Positions 44,645 to 55,380 of a DNA stretch of 64,000 bases are shown here, piece after piece. The stretch is from Taxawa tesnikishii (nom. ined.) (taxonomy: Eukaryota > Ascomycota > Dothideomycetes > Dothideales). The stretch spans positions 124,001 to 188,000 of the forward strand of contig JAPDRO010000002.1 in assembly GCA_030247885.1 (NCBI GenBank), written 5' to 3'. Within the stretch, counting starts at the first letter, position 1. Every line of letters begins with the position of its first letter. The notes beneath the pieces are model-generated. The model made no database searches, was not told where the DNA came from, and was given only the letters and a program-made list of their open reading frames with translations. The position numbers and the translations under genes were made by a program.

Positions 44645-47279
44645 ATGCGTACCCCAGCGCTCCCTGCCGTCGGCCAGACGCTTCTCCTCTCTCTTGCTGC
44701 GTCCAACCTGGTATCGGCGCAGAACAGCTCTTCTTCTGTGACGGCGAGCAACTCCAGTACACCAGATCTTTCTGGCCGCGAATTGTCTTTCTATGGCGAG
44801 AGCCCGCCAGTTTACCCTTCTCGTTAGTTTCTTCATCCCGAACGTGCCTTCGTGGCCGTACGTACTAACGCCTCTTCAAAGCACAGGGAGCAGGCATTGG
44901 CAACTGGACCAACGCCTATGAGCGTGCCCGTGCGCTCGTTGCACAGATGACCAACGAAGAGAAGGAGAACATCACCATCGGCACCACATCTTTGACCAAT
45001 GGCTGTTCCGGTATGACCGGAGCCGCTCGTAGAGTCGGATTTCCAGGAATTTGCCTGAACGACGCAGGAAATGGCGTTCGTGCCTCTGACGGAGTCTCTG
45101 GCTTCGCTTCCGGAGTTCACGTGGGCGCTGCGTGGAACAGGAACCTTGCGTACAATCGCGCAGAGGCAATGGGTGCCGAATTCAAGGCGAAGGGAGTCAA
45201 TGTGGCTTTGGGTCCTGTTGCTGGCCCGCTGGGACGTCACCCTCTTGGAGGAAGGAACTGGGAAGGATTCAGCAATGACCCATATCTCAGCGGCAGCCTT
45301 ATCTTCGAGACCATCCGCGGTCTACAAGAGAGTGTCATTGCCTGTGTGAAGCACTTTGTTGGCAACGAGCAGGAGACCAACCGTAACCCCATTGGTATCA
45401 ACGCATCGGTTTCCAGCAACATCGATGACAAGACCATGCACGAGCTGTACCTCTGGCCGTTCGCCGACGCTGTCCACGCTGGTGTCGGGTCCGTCATGTG
45501 CTCGTACAACAGGCTGAACAACAGCTACGGTACGCTATAGTCAGTCGATAAACAAGGGAAGAAGCGGCTAACAATGCATAGCATGCCAAAACTCCAAGTC
45601 CCTCAACGGTCTCCTGAAGACTGAGCTCGGCTTCGAGGGCTTCGTCGTCTCTGACTGGGGCGCTCAACACACTGGTATCGCCTCTGCCGAGGCTGGCCTT
45701 GACGCTGCCATGCCCGACTCTGACTTCTGGACCGGAAACCTCACCAAGGCCGTCGCCAACGGTACTCTGCCTCAATCCCGGCTCGACGACATGGCTACTC
45801 GTATCGTAGCCGCCTGGTACATGTACGCCGAGTGGCAGGACCCAGGTTTCGGCGTTCCGGTCAACTTGACTCTTCCTCATACGTTCACCAACGCCCGTGA
45901 TCCCGCATCCAAGACAACCATCTTCCAGGGCGCAGTCGAGGGCCACGTCCTTGTTAAGAATGTCAATAATGCGTTGCCCCTCAAGAAGCCAGGAGCGCTT
46001 GCGCTGTTCGGTTATGACGGTCCTGCTACCCGCTACAGCGACCCTTACATATCCATCGGAGAATGGGCTTTCGGGTACGACGTTCTCAACGTTACGGAAA
46101 GTGAGGTCATTCCCCTCTTCCTGAAGACATACAACAACAGCGGCTCGCCTTTGATCGCGCCCGAGGGTACCCTTATCTCTGGTGGTGGTTCCGGATCGGT
46201 GACTCCTCCATATATCTCCGCTCCATATGACGCATTCGCGGCTCAGGCATACGAAGATAACACTTACTTGACCTGGGACTTCACTCACCAGAATCCGGTT
46301 GTTGATCAGGGCTCGGACGCCTGCATTGTCTTCGTCAACGCCTTTGCGACCGAGGCTATCGACCGGAAAGCCTTGACGGACGATTACTCGGATACTTTGA
46401 TCACGAACGTCGCCTCCAAGTGCAACAACACCATCGTCTCGATCCACAATGCTGGAATCAGGATTGTGGATGCGTGGATCAACAATCCCAACATCACGGC
46501 AGTGATCTACTCTCATCTGCCCGGCCAGGACAGCGGCAGAGCACTTACCGAGGTCATGTACGGCAGACAGTCACCATCTGGAAGACTCCCATACACCGTC
46601 GCGAAGCAGGCTTCGGATTACGGCGCATTGTACGAGCCCATCGTCCCAGATGCGACTTCGGATTACTACACTCAATGTAAGCATGCAGTAACATCTCGAG
46701 TACAGTAAGATGCTGACCTTCTCGAAAAGCCAATTTCACAGAGGGCTTGTACATTGACTACAAGGACTTCATCGCTCGCAACATCACCCCTCGATTCGCA
46801 TTCGGTTACGGACTTACCTACACTGTGAGTAAATCAACGGCCCGCCCTGCAGCATGATCAATGTTAACACCGAATACTAGACCTTCAACTACTCCTCCCT
46901 GAGCACCAACGTTCTGACCAACGTCAGCCACTCGCGCCTGCCACCTAACGCGTCGACCGAGCAGGGAGGCAACCCTACGCTCTGGGATATCATCGCCAAC
47001 GTCGATGTCAAGATCACCAACACGGGCTCCGTTAGCGCGTCCGAGGTCGCGCAGCTGTACGTTGGCATTCCAGGCGCTCCTCCGAAGCAGCTCCGCGGCT
47101 TCAACAAGCAGGGTGTCGATCCTGGTCAGACTGTGAACTTCCACTTCGACCTGACCAGGAGAGACCTTTCGGTGTGGGATGTGGCGGCTCAGAACTGGGT
47201 CTTGCAGAACGCCAGCTACCCGATCTATGTCGGAAAGAGTGTTCTGGATGTTCAGCTCACAGGCAGTTTGACCATCTGA
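44645..47279 (+). CDS. Secreted beta-glucosidase, glycoside hydrolase family 3
   Basis: Five exons (44645-44822, 44882-45529, 45582-46676, 46730-46824, 46881-47279) give 804 residues. Signal peptide [26 protein letters not shown]. The GH3 N-terminal barrel shows [58 protein letters not shown] and the catalytic nucleophile motif [13 protein letters not shown] (Asp). The alpha/beta sandwich domain ([31 protein letters not shown]) and the C-terminal fibronectin-III-like domain ([20 protein letters not shown]) are both present. Many N-x-S/T sites fit secretion. It cleaves beta-linked glucose from cellobiose and similar oligosaccharides in plant-wall breakdown. Intact, with introns of 52-59 nt. 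Confidence 0.94.
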
Positions 47280-48815
47280 GCGATTGCTCGACCTGTAGAG
47301 TAGCCACATCTGTATGAATACCTGAGAGAACTGCGGTTCTGAAGAACGACTCTTTTCGAATTGTGGACTATTGAAGCAAGTACAGTCTTCCGGTGGTGTT
47401 GTTGTCTGTAAAAGCGCTTTCGAACAGGCAGGAGCCGATGCGTTTCGCAATGATGCTGCGACAAAAATCCCGGTTCGTGGGATTCCATGAGCGCGTTGGA
47501 TGGATTGCAAACGGGTTGCCCTTTTGCTCACCAGCATTCTTCGAGAAGAAGATTTCGCCCAGACAGAAGAGGATAGCTCACACGAGCTCCATCTGTTGAG
47601 TGCACGTGTACTGTAGGTGCGATTTGTCGTGTTCGCCGTCCCCTTGGCCGGTGCGCAGAGGCCGGTGGAGCCGCATCCTCGCGACGTCGCACGACATGTT
47701 GGACGTTTGGCCACCCGACTCAAAGTGAAAGAAACACAATGGGTTGTTTCCCTTGCTTTGCCACATCTCCTTGCCGCCGTGTCACGGCCTTCGGCATGGC
47801 TCGTTGGTGCTTGTGTACTCTGCCCTTGGGCGTGGATACGCATGCTCCTCCTATGCTCCTCCTGTGCTCCCGGGTCGCGTTGCGTATGGCGGTCGTCGAT
47901 CGCTGCGGTGCGCAAGCCAGATAGTCGAAGTTGGTTAGCTACATAAGCGTCTTTCTTCCCGCGGAGAGAAGCACGAGGGACAGGATTCATACGAGGCGCA
48001 TTGCCGTTGTTTTCCACGAAAGGACGTCTACCGCTTAGTGTCTGGCGTCCTCAAGCCTCCCGCGGTGTAGCGGCACGCATCTCCCCATGGTAGATCAGCC
48101 ATCCCCAACAATCCAGATGTGGAGCGTCTGTTTCCGTGGACGGCTATCTGCATAGCGCGAACCAGAGGCAAGTCAGCTAAGGTAAGGACCTCACGTACAC
48201 TATGCTGTGCACCTGTTGGAGCTGCAGCTCGTGGCGTTCTTCATGCTGCCACGCTGTACCCATGACGTCGTAAGAACCGACTGATCGTTTCATCTGTTTT
48301 CTGCGTACCGACTCAATTGCTGCCCGCTACCCGCTGCTGCTGCTGCTACTCCATGGTCTCCCTCCTCTGTTGCATTTTGTTGTAGGTGATAGAAGAGAAA
48401 CAACAGTCGTGGTGTTTCAATACGCGTCCACAGTTGGAAAGCGGAGAGCGCTATTGCGTGCCTGCCAAAAGCAGCAATCGCATTTCTTCCACGTGTTGCC
48501 TCGTCGTTCGACACCTGCGATATTCAGACCACGCAGACCATCGACGCAATCGTTCGCTCCCACACCTGACATTCTTCTACCTTGACACCTACACCCATGA
48601 CACCGGCAAACAATCTTCCGGTATATTCTCTTTACATCAACCACTCATGCTGCCGCCTGTCCGCCACTTACACATGGGATAGCCGCATCGCATCTTCAGA
48701 TTAGTCTCCAGACCTTACTGGACTGGACAGGTCTCGCGCATGCGCTTTCCTACGACTCTGCCTCCTGCATCCCGTCGGATTTCTAGTCTCTGAGAGAGGA
48801 GTCGGCAACACATTC
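47280..48815. other. Intergenic
   Basis: 1.5 kb without a recognisable gene. A 399-residue minus frame (46818-48017) is antisense to the glucosidase 3' part and is not believed. Confidence 0.45.
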
Positions 48816-50763
48816 ATGATGGGGAAGACGTTCTTCGTAGATTGGGCGCTCTGGGAGAAGATGACCTTCGTAAGTCTCTTTCGTCTGTTGGGAGAGAGAG
48901 AGCCGGTGTTGACCTGTGCAGGTGCTCGCTTGCGCCATCGTGAGTGAGAACATTAAGCACAACACAACGACTGGCTAATCGCTCATGCCAGGTCTTGACA
49001 ATCTGCGCAGGAGGCCTCAAACTATGGTACACGACACGAAGAAACAAGAAGTACTCCGCGATTCAATCCATACAAGCAAAGCGTGCGAGCATTCGGAGCA
49101 AGCTTAGCCGGCGTGGAACACTCAAGTCTAGGTTCGGATCTATGAGAGAAAAGAGAGTCGGTAGCGAGGTCCCGTTCGGCATCAGAGCTATCGAGAGTGG
49201 CATTGAGGTGGAAGGCGTCTGGATTTCAAGAAGCAACACCCCGGCCAGCACACGTGAGAACTCGGTTGTGACGTTTACCCAGTTCAAGAACGCACTCCCT
49301 CGACACAATTCCATGATTGACTTGTCGAAGCTCGAGGCACAGATTGAGAGCTGCTCGGAAGATATTACAGACTCGAGACCAGCAAGCATGGAGCGATACA
49401 GCAAGGAAACGTCCGCCGCGAGCGACCTCACAGCACCAAGCGGGTCGCCGACTCCAGAGACTACTGCAAACCTGATAAACCCAATGCGTAGTCGCTACCC
49501 CCTCACTCCTACGCGAGATACAACAGCACATACTATTCTCGTGGCTCGCGCACTCCATCAAGCCCGCTCAGCACTAGGAATCACTCTCGGCGATCTTCCT
49601 CGCATAGCCGGTCAGGTAGAAAAAGCCATCACAGGGGGTGGTCTGATGCAGCTGACATCGTGATAGAACACGAGCGAGCCACGTCGAGCGGCCATGGCTC
49701 AGAGTTCTCGAGAAACGGCAGTAGCGGAAGTAACGAGTTCTCTAGTGCTCCGGCTGCAGTCGTCAGCCCGCAGCCTTGTACGCCCAATCACGCTAGTCTT
49801 GATCTTCTCGAAGAGCATCGCATGTCCCACATCGCCGAAACAGGGCAGCTCCTCCCACGCACGCGCAGACCGGGACACAGTGGCGAATGGGCCAGCATCG
49901 CCAGTCAACCCGTGACACCACCTCCAGCTCCCTACGGCCAACAGCACACGGACTATTTCAGCCATGGTTCAACGTCTCCAACGACGCCTTCTACCGCCGA
50001 CCCGAACTATGCCAACTCTTTCGCAACCTCTCAAGCATCACAAATACCTCCCACACTACGTCCAGATCCCGCCATTGTCCCCGCTACGCAGCCGATCAAC
50101 TGGTCCCTGCAAGAATCCAATCAGATCCCCGACCGCGAGACACCACCCGAAGAAGGACTGCGCCGACCCAGCTTCTCGCACGACACTCACGTGTTGAGGC
50201 ACGTTAATTCCGGCTTCGTGATCCTCAAACCAGGAACGCTGGGTGTGCCGGCACCCGTCGACGAGCAACAGCAGACGCAGCACCCGTCGAGGACGAGGTC
50301 CAGTAGCACAGGCAGCAATGTGGCGGAGGGCAAGCCTCGAAAGCTGCAGAAGAGGAGAAAACCGAGTGAGGAGTCGACACGCTCGAGTTTCGAGGTAAAA
50401 ATGTCGGCAGGCCTACGAGTTCTGGGAAGTAAAGAAGGTCAGTCCTTCGATCCCGGACCGTTTCAGTCCGTTGTGGACAACAAACACCTTTCGATGCAGA
50501 AGGATAGCGGCTTGATAGAGGGTGGCGTTGATGCCCATGGTACAGGTGCTGAGCGGAAATGGGTCGAAGTTGGCACAATTGCCCCGTCAACCACGTCAAG
50601 GAAGTCTCGGCACGAGGTCTCACACGAAGAAGCCGGATATATATACTGTAAAAACGAGCATAGCGGCATCGAGGGAGGGCTCTCACATGCATTGCCTTTG
50701 CTTTTGGGGGAAAGGGAGTGCGAAAAGGAAAAAAGGGGTTCAAACACCCGTGGCACTCACTGA
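48816..50763 (+). CDS. Single-pass membrane protein, Ser/Pro-rich, unknown
   Basis: Three exons (48816-48869, an 18-nt exon 48922-48939, and 48992-50763). Start MMGKTFFVDWALWEKMTF, with the membrane helix MTFVLACAIVLTICAGGL encoded across all three exons, then a basic stop-transfer segment (TTRRNKKYSAI). The remaining 570 residues are cytosolic-looking, Ser/Thr/Pro-rich and disordered, with short islands such as GVWISRSNTPASTRENSVV and HVLRHVNSGFVILKPGTLG. One C is missing from a run near 49500; with it the product has 614 residues and the Arg/Ser tract YYSRGSRTPSSPLSTRNHS becomes continuous with what follows. No known domain. The end (after 50400) is less sure and may contain an intron. Confidence 0.65.
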
Positions 50764-51231
50764 CTTCGAACATTTGGAGTTTCGGGCGGCTGTGTACGAT
50801 GATATCACTTTCCCTTTGTATCAGTAACCGTTTCTCTCCATGTGGACAATGCACTAGTTGCCATTGCGTTTTTGGTAACGGGAAAACCGAGAATGAATCA
50901 ATTCCTCCCTTCTAATTTATGTGTGCAGTTCTAAAAACACAAAAAGGTAAGTAGTTTTTCTTATCTACCCGATTGATTGATTTTTCTTTTTCGTAAGAGC
51001 AATACTAGACTTGATGCCCGTCCGTGGATGCCTTGCTCCTTCAGCAACCACATGGGCGCATATTACCCCTTGATACAGGAAAAGACGTAAGAGCAATGGT
51101 TGGTTTTTCCTGCCATGTGTCTTGTGGTTGCCTTGCTCCTTCAACAACCCGGCAGTGTGTGTGTGTGTGTGTGCGTGTGTGTGTGTGTGTGCGCGCTGGA
51201 AGGGACGGGAGAGGGAGCTTTTTCTTTCTCT
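50764..51231. other. Intergenic, converging 3' ends
   Basis: Contains a (GT)n microsatellite at 51155-51191 about 40 bp past the ARG1 stop. No gene. Confidence 0.5.
51155..51191. repeat. (GT)n microsatellite
   Basis: About 18 GT units with one interruption (GC). Confidence 0.9.
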
Positions 51232-52672
51232 CTACATCTTCAGGCCCTTCTCCTCCATGGCGCGGCCGTACTTCTTGAGGCGGATGGCCTGCACGGAGAT
51301 GAAGCCGGTGGTGTCTTCGGGCCTGAAGTCGCCGATCTCGTCCATGCTGCTCTCGCTCATGTCGTACAGCTTCTCGGTGTCAGAATAGCGGCCCAACACG
51401 CTGAAGGAGCCCTTGAAGCAGCGGCAGCGCACCACGCCGTTGACGCTCTCCTGGCTGGCCGCCACGCACTGCAGCAGGAAGCGCGCCTCGGGCGAAAAGT
51501 ACAGCCCGTTGTACAGGATCTTTGCGTAGTTGAAGGTCAGGAACTGGTCGCGCAGGGCGCGCACTTCGCGGTCCATGGTCAGGCCCTCGAGGTCGACGTG
51601 CGCGGCGCGCAGGCAGGTGAGGCCGGGGGTTTCGTAGCAGCCGCGCGACTTGAGCCCGATGAAGCGGTTCTCGACAATGTCGATGCGGCCGACGCCGTGC
51701 CGGCGCGCGATCGCGTTCACCGCCAGGAACAGCTCCGTGGCGTCCGTGACCGACTTCTTCGAACCCCCTTCTCGCCGCCGTACTCCAACCTGCTCGGCAG
51801 GCCCTTGGAGAAGTGCAGCGTGAAGTCCTCCGGGGCGTCGGGCGCCTCCTTCGGGTCCACCGTCAGCTTCCACATGTCGGCCGGCGGCGTCTGGTCCGGG
51901 TCTTCCAGGATACCGGCCTCGTACGAGCAGTGGGCCAGGTTCTCGTCCATGCTCCACGGCTTGCTCTTTGTGCTCGTGACGGGGATGCCGGACGCGGCAG
52001 CGTAGTCGAGCAGGTCCTGACGACCCTTGAACTTTTCGTAGAAGACCGGGTCGCGCCACGGGGCGATGACGGTGATGGTGGGCTGAAGGGCGTAGAAGGC
52101 AAGCTCGAAACGGACCTGGTCGTTACCCTTGCCGGTGCAACCGTGGGAAACGGCGAAGCATCCTTCCTTCTGGGCGACGGCGACTTGGGCGCGGGCGATG
52201 ACGGGGCGCGCGAGCGAGGTTCCTGTTGTCCACGCGAAAAAGTTCACAATCAGTCACTGCTTCTTCCTCTTCCCCCTCCGCACTCGCTCACGTCCGGAGA
52301 CACGCGTAGGGCTTACCGAGCAGGTAGACGTTCTCGTAGATGGCATTGCACTGGACGGCGGGCCAGCACAGCTCGTCGATGAACTCCTTGCGCAGGTCCT
52401 CGACGTAGCACTTCTCAGCACCGATGGCCAGAGCCTTCTTCTTGGCGGCCTCGAAGTCCTCCTCCTGGCCGACGTCGGCCATGAAGCAGATGACGCCGTA
52501 GCCCTGCTCCAGCAGCCATTTGAGGATGCAGGAGGTGTCGAGACCTCCGCTGTACGCGAGACAGACCTGGTGCGCACGTGTTAGCGGTGAGCGCGGCATC
52601 TGGCGCGGTGGAAGAGGCCGAGGAGGATGGAAGGGTGGAACTGAGGGGCCATTGTACCTTTTGCTGAGGCAT
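51232..52672 (-). CDS. ARG1: Argininosuccinate synthase
   Basis: Three exons (52672-52658, 52566-52317, 52222-51232). Exon 1 is only 15 nt (MPQQK). The ATP pyrophosphatase loop [15 protein letters not shown] is at residues 8-22. Other blocks: [116 protein letters not shown] and [15 protein letters not shown]. The enzyme joins citrulline and aspartate with ATP in arginine biosynthesis, in the cytosol. One base is missing from a G-run near 51770, at a poorly conserved linker; with it the protein has 418 residues, the normal size. An essential gene of this kind being broken is unlikely, so base loss in the assembly is favoured. Confidence 0.93.
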
Positions 52673-53150
52673 TGTGCTTGGTGAAGAGTTGAGGAAGGGT
52701 GCAGGAGGTGTTTGGGAAAGAGTAGAAGGAAGGGCAGGAGTCAATGGCTAAGAAGAAGAGGGAAAAAAAGTGTCTGGTCCAAAATTTCCGGTGGAAGGCT
52801 TATGACTCCGTTCTTCGGCGGCTGCAACAGTCATTCTCATTCTCATTTGCTGTTCCGCGCTTATCAGCTTCTGCGGGGCGCGTCACATCCCTGCCGCTGC
52901 TTGCCGCCCCTGCTTGGCGCGCCCCGACGCTCCCGTTAGTGCCAACTCAATCGTATCGCACCTCACTTCACTTCACCTTGTTTTACCTCACCTCATCAAG
53001 CACTCTAAGATCGTCCAGCATTGCATGCCTGTTCCCTATGTCACACATAACGCCCGAGCTTCCCACAACCTTCGTCGGATTGCCTCGTCCCTCTTCCGTT
53101 CCTCTATCAGCGACATTTTCCTCACATCAACACCCGCTCTTCCATGTTAG
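52673..53150. other. Intergenic, divergent promoters
   Basis: Between ARG1 and the ankyrin gene. Rich in TCACCT/CACTT pyrimidine repeats near 52960-53000. No other feature seen. Confidence 0.4.
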
Positions 53151-53171
53151 AATGATGCCCGCCCGGTAAGA

Positions 53172-54283
53172 GTGCCCATCGGTTATCACACCGCTTGTTT
53201 CGCTCCCTCAAATCCAGCTATATGGACGTTATGGAAGGCATTGTGGTATGGACACACCAGCATCGTGAAGATACCGTGGAGCCAAGCACAAATCGATAGT
53301 TGGGACGACGCGATCTTGAAGTTCATCGCAGAGAACAACTTTTTCGGTCTTGTCTGGATCATCACGACAATTGACACTAGACAAACGACAACTCTAGGTG
53401 TGCTTTTTCTGGAAAAGAAGGATCCCAACTTGTTGGAGACACTGCTCGGTATTCGAGAATGGCCGAGAAACGCACTCAATCACTGGTTGATTTGGGTTGC
53501 TCGCGAAGGGTTCGTCGATGCGATACAGCCGTTGCTCAAAGCCGGAGCGGATGTAAATGCAAGCATTCGAATAAGCTCGTTCCAGAGGCTCAAACGTTTA
53601 TCCCTCACGAAACATCACGTCCTGACTGCACTTCAGGCGGCAGCGTATGAAGATCATCTCGAGACCGTGACAGCTCTTCTGGCAGCCGGAGCGCATCCCA
53701 ATGCGCCTGTTTCTTTCTCTGTCGGAGACCACCAAAAGGCACTCTATATCGCAGTACAAAGAAACGATCTGGCGATGGCGCAAACTTTTCTTAAAGCTGG
53801 TGCTGATATGCAAGCAAGAGAGATCCCGAGCGGTCGTACTGCACTTCATGAGGCGATCTTAACCCTAGATCCGAGATGGTGTATGCATTACTCGCCACGG
53901 GCGCGAATCCCCACGCCCGAAGCAACAACAACAACAACAGGCCTTTGCTCCACATTGCAGCGAAAACGGCCAACCTGGATGTAATGAGCATGCTAATTGC
54001 CGAAGGTGCGAAGATTGACGCAACAGATGACAGCGGTACTACCGCGCTTGTTTATGGATCTCGCGATGCTCAGGACCTTCCCCAGCCCTACGTAGTACAG
54101 CGGCTGCTTGCAGTTGGAGCAGATGCTAGTCAAAGAGATGAGAACGATGGCCGAACCTTACTTCACAAATGGGACGGCGTCCTAGTAGACATACTGCTTG
54201 CAGCGGGGGCGCGGATTAACGCAAGAGGTTCTTCCGGCAACACCTCACTCCATGTTGTAGTCACTTCACTCTTAGACCGGTGA
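53172..54283 (+). CDS. Ankyrin-repeat protein abutting the transposon block
   Basis: About 370 residues after one missing base near 53872. The N-terminal 130 residues are unassigned (DSWDDAILKFIAENNFFGLV). Then ankyrin units follow: REGFVDAIQPLLKAGADVNA, TALQAAAYEDHLETVTALLA-AGAHPNA, KALYIAVQRNDLAMAQTFLK-AGADMQA, RTALHEAILTLDP, VYALLATGANPHA, PLLHIAAKTANLDVMSMLIA-EGAKIDA and NTSLHVVVTSLL. The start is unresolved: no in-frame ATG lies ahead of the conserved part, and an ATG pair near 53152 with an intron or frame change is likely. The frame stops at 54283, within a few bases of the AT-rich block, mid-repeat, so the original gene was probably longer. Function unknown; such proteins mediate protein binding. 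Confidence 0.65.
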
Positions 54284-54352
54284 CTTCTAGTTCGGGAGAA
54301 ATCCTATTAAAAGTGTAAAAGGCTAATTAGTATTATTAAAACTAACAAGTTA

Positions 54353-54867
54353 TAGTAAGCTATAGTAAAGGAGTAATAAAGCTTTTAACTTTTTTATAAT
54401 ATAGTTAATTATTAAAACTAAGCTTACTTTATTTTCTTTACTAATAGCTTTAATATACTATAAATTTTACTTATAGCTTCTTAACTTTATAGCTTATATA
54501 AGAAAAAACTATAGAGATTAGTAAGCTATAGTAAAGGAGTTAAATTACTTTTAATATTTACTATAAGGGTAGTTTATAGTAACGTATAAAACGCTAGGAC
54601 TCGGTAGATTATAGTAGAGACTAATTATTATCTTTCTCTAGGGAGCCTCGAGCTCCCTTATAAGCGAGACGAGTTCGCTTCGTAGGCGAGTCCTAGGCGT
54701 TACGCAACTACCCGTAATATTTACTTAAAAAGATACGTATAAAAACTAAGCTTTATATAGTTTATTTAATAATATCTAGAATTCTTTTTAAACTTTACTT
54801 AAACTTTACTATATAAAGTACTTTTATAAGTAAAATTAGTAAAGCTTAGTAAGCTATAGTAAGGAAA
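54353..54867. repeat. Three dispersed copies of a TAGTAAGCTATAGTAA motif
   Basis: Near-identical copies at 54353-54376, 54519-54543 and 54847-54867, inside the RIP-mutated left part of the Copia fossil. Could be remnants of LTR subrepeats. Confidence 0.55.
54639..54712. other. GC-rich island with hairpins inside the AT-rich block
   Basis: Inverted repeat GGGAGC-CTCGA-GCTCCC followed by AGCGA...TCGCT and several CpG sites. It stands out from surrounding DNA of very low GC content. CpG sites are poor RIP targets, which may explain survival. Confidence 0.5.
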
Positions 54868-55138
54868 TAATATTAACTTTTACTAAATAAAGTTACTTAC
54901 TATAACTTAACTTACTATTATAAGATAATAGCCGCCTAGTTCGAATAGATAGTTATATAACTTATTAAGTTAAGTAAAGAATTTCTTTATTTCCTAGTTA
55001 CTATTATAAATAACTTAATTAATTAATAAGTTATAGTTAGTTCTACTATATATTTAGTTATAGTTAAGTACTTAGTTTAACTAGTTATAAGCCCGGGTTT
55101 ATAATAGCTTACTACTTAATTAAGTATAGTATATTTTA

Positions 55139-55380
55139 TACTTAAAAGAGTTATAATAAGTAATAAGACTAGTATAATTAATACCTATATTAAAAGGGCT
55201 ACTATAGGTAGTAAGACTAATATAATTCCTATATATAAAAGGGCTACTAGAAGTAGTAAGACTACCTATAGAAGTATACTAGTACTTAGAAGAGCTATAA
55301 GGTAGTAAGACTAAGTATTATAAGGTATAGTAACTAGAAGGGCTATAATAAGTAGTAAGACTAGTTATATTAAGTAAAGT
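55139..55380. repeat. Degenerate tandem repeat, about 5 units of 45-52 bp
   Basis: Each unit contains a core like AAGGGCTACTA...GTAGTAAGACTA. It lies upstream of the coding part of the Copia fossil, where LTR or leader subrepeats would be expected. Confidence 0.65.

Noticed and set aside
45494-46516. 340-residue minus-strand frame inside the beta-glucosidase gene
   Set aside because: It is exactly antisense to conserved GH3 exon sequence, has no domain and reflects codon bias of the true gene.
41556-47279. P450 plus beta-glucosidase as a biosynthetic cluster
   Set aside because: No polyketide, peptide or terpene core enzyme, transporter or regulator is adjacent; the two genes look independent.
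46818-48017. 399-residue minus-strand frame overlapping the glucosidase 3' end
   Set aside because: Partly antisense to coding exons, low-complexity Arg/Ser composition, no recognisable motif.
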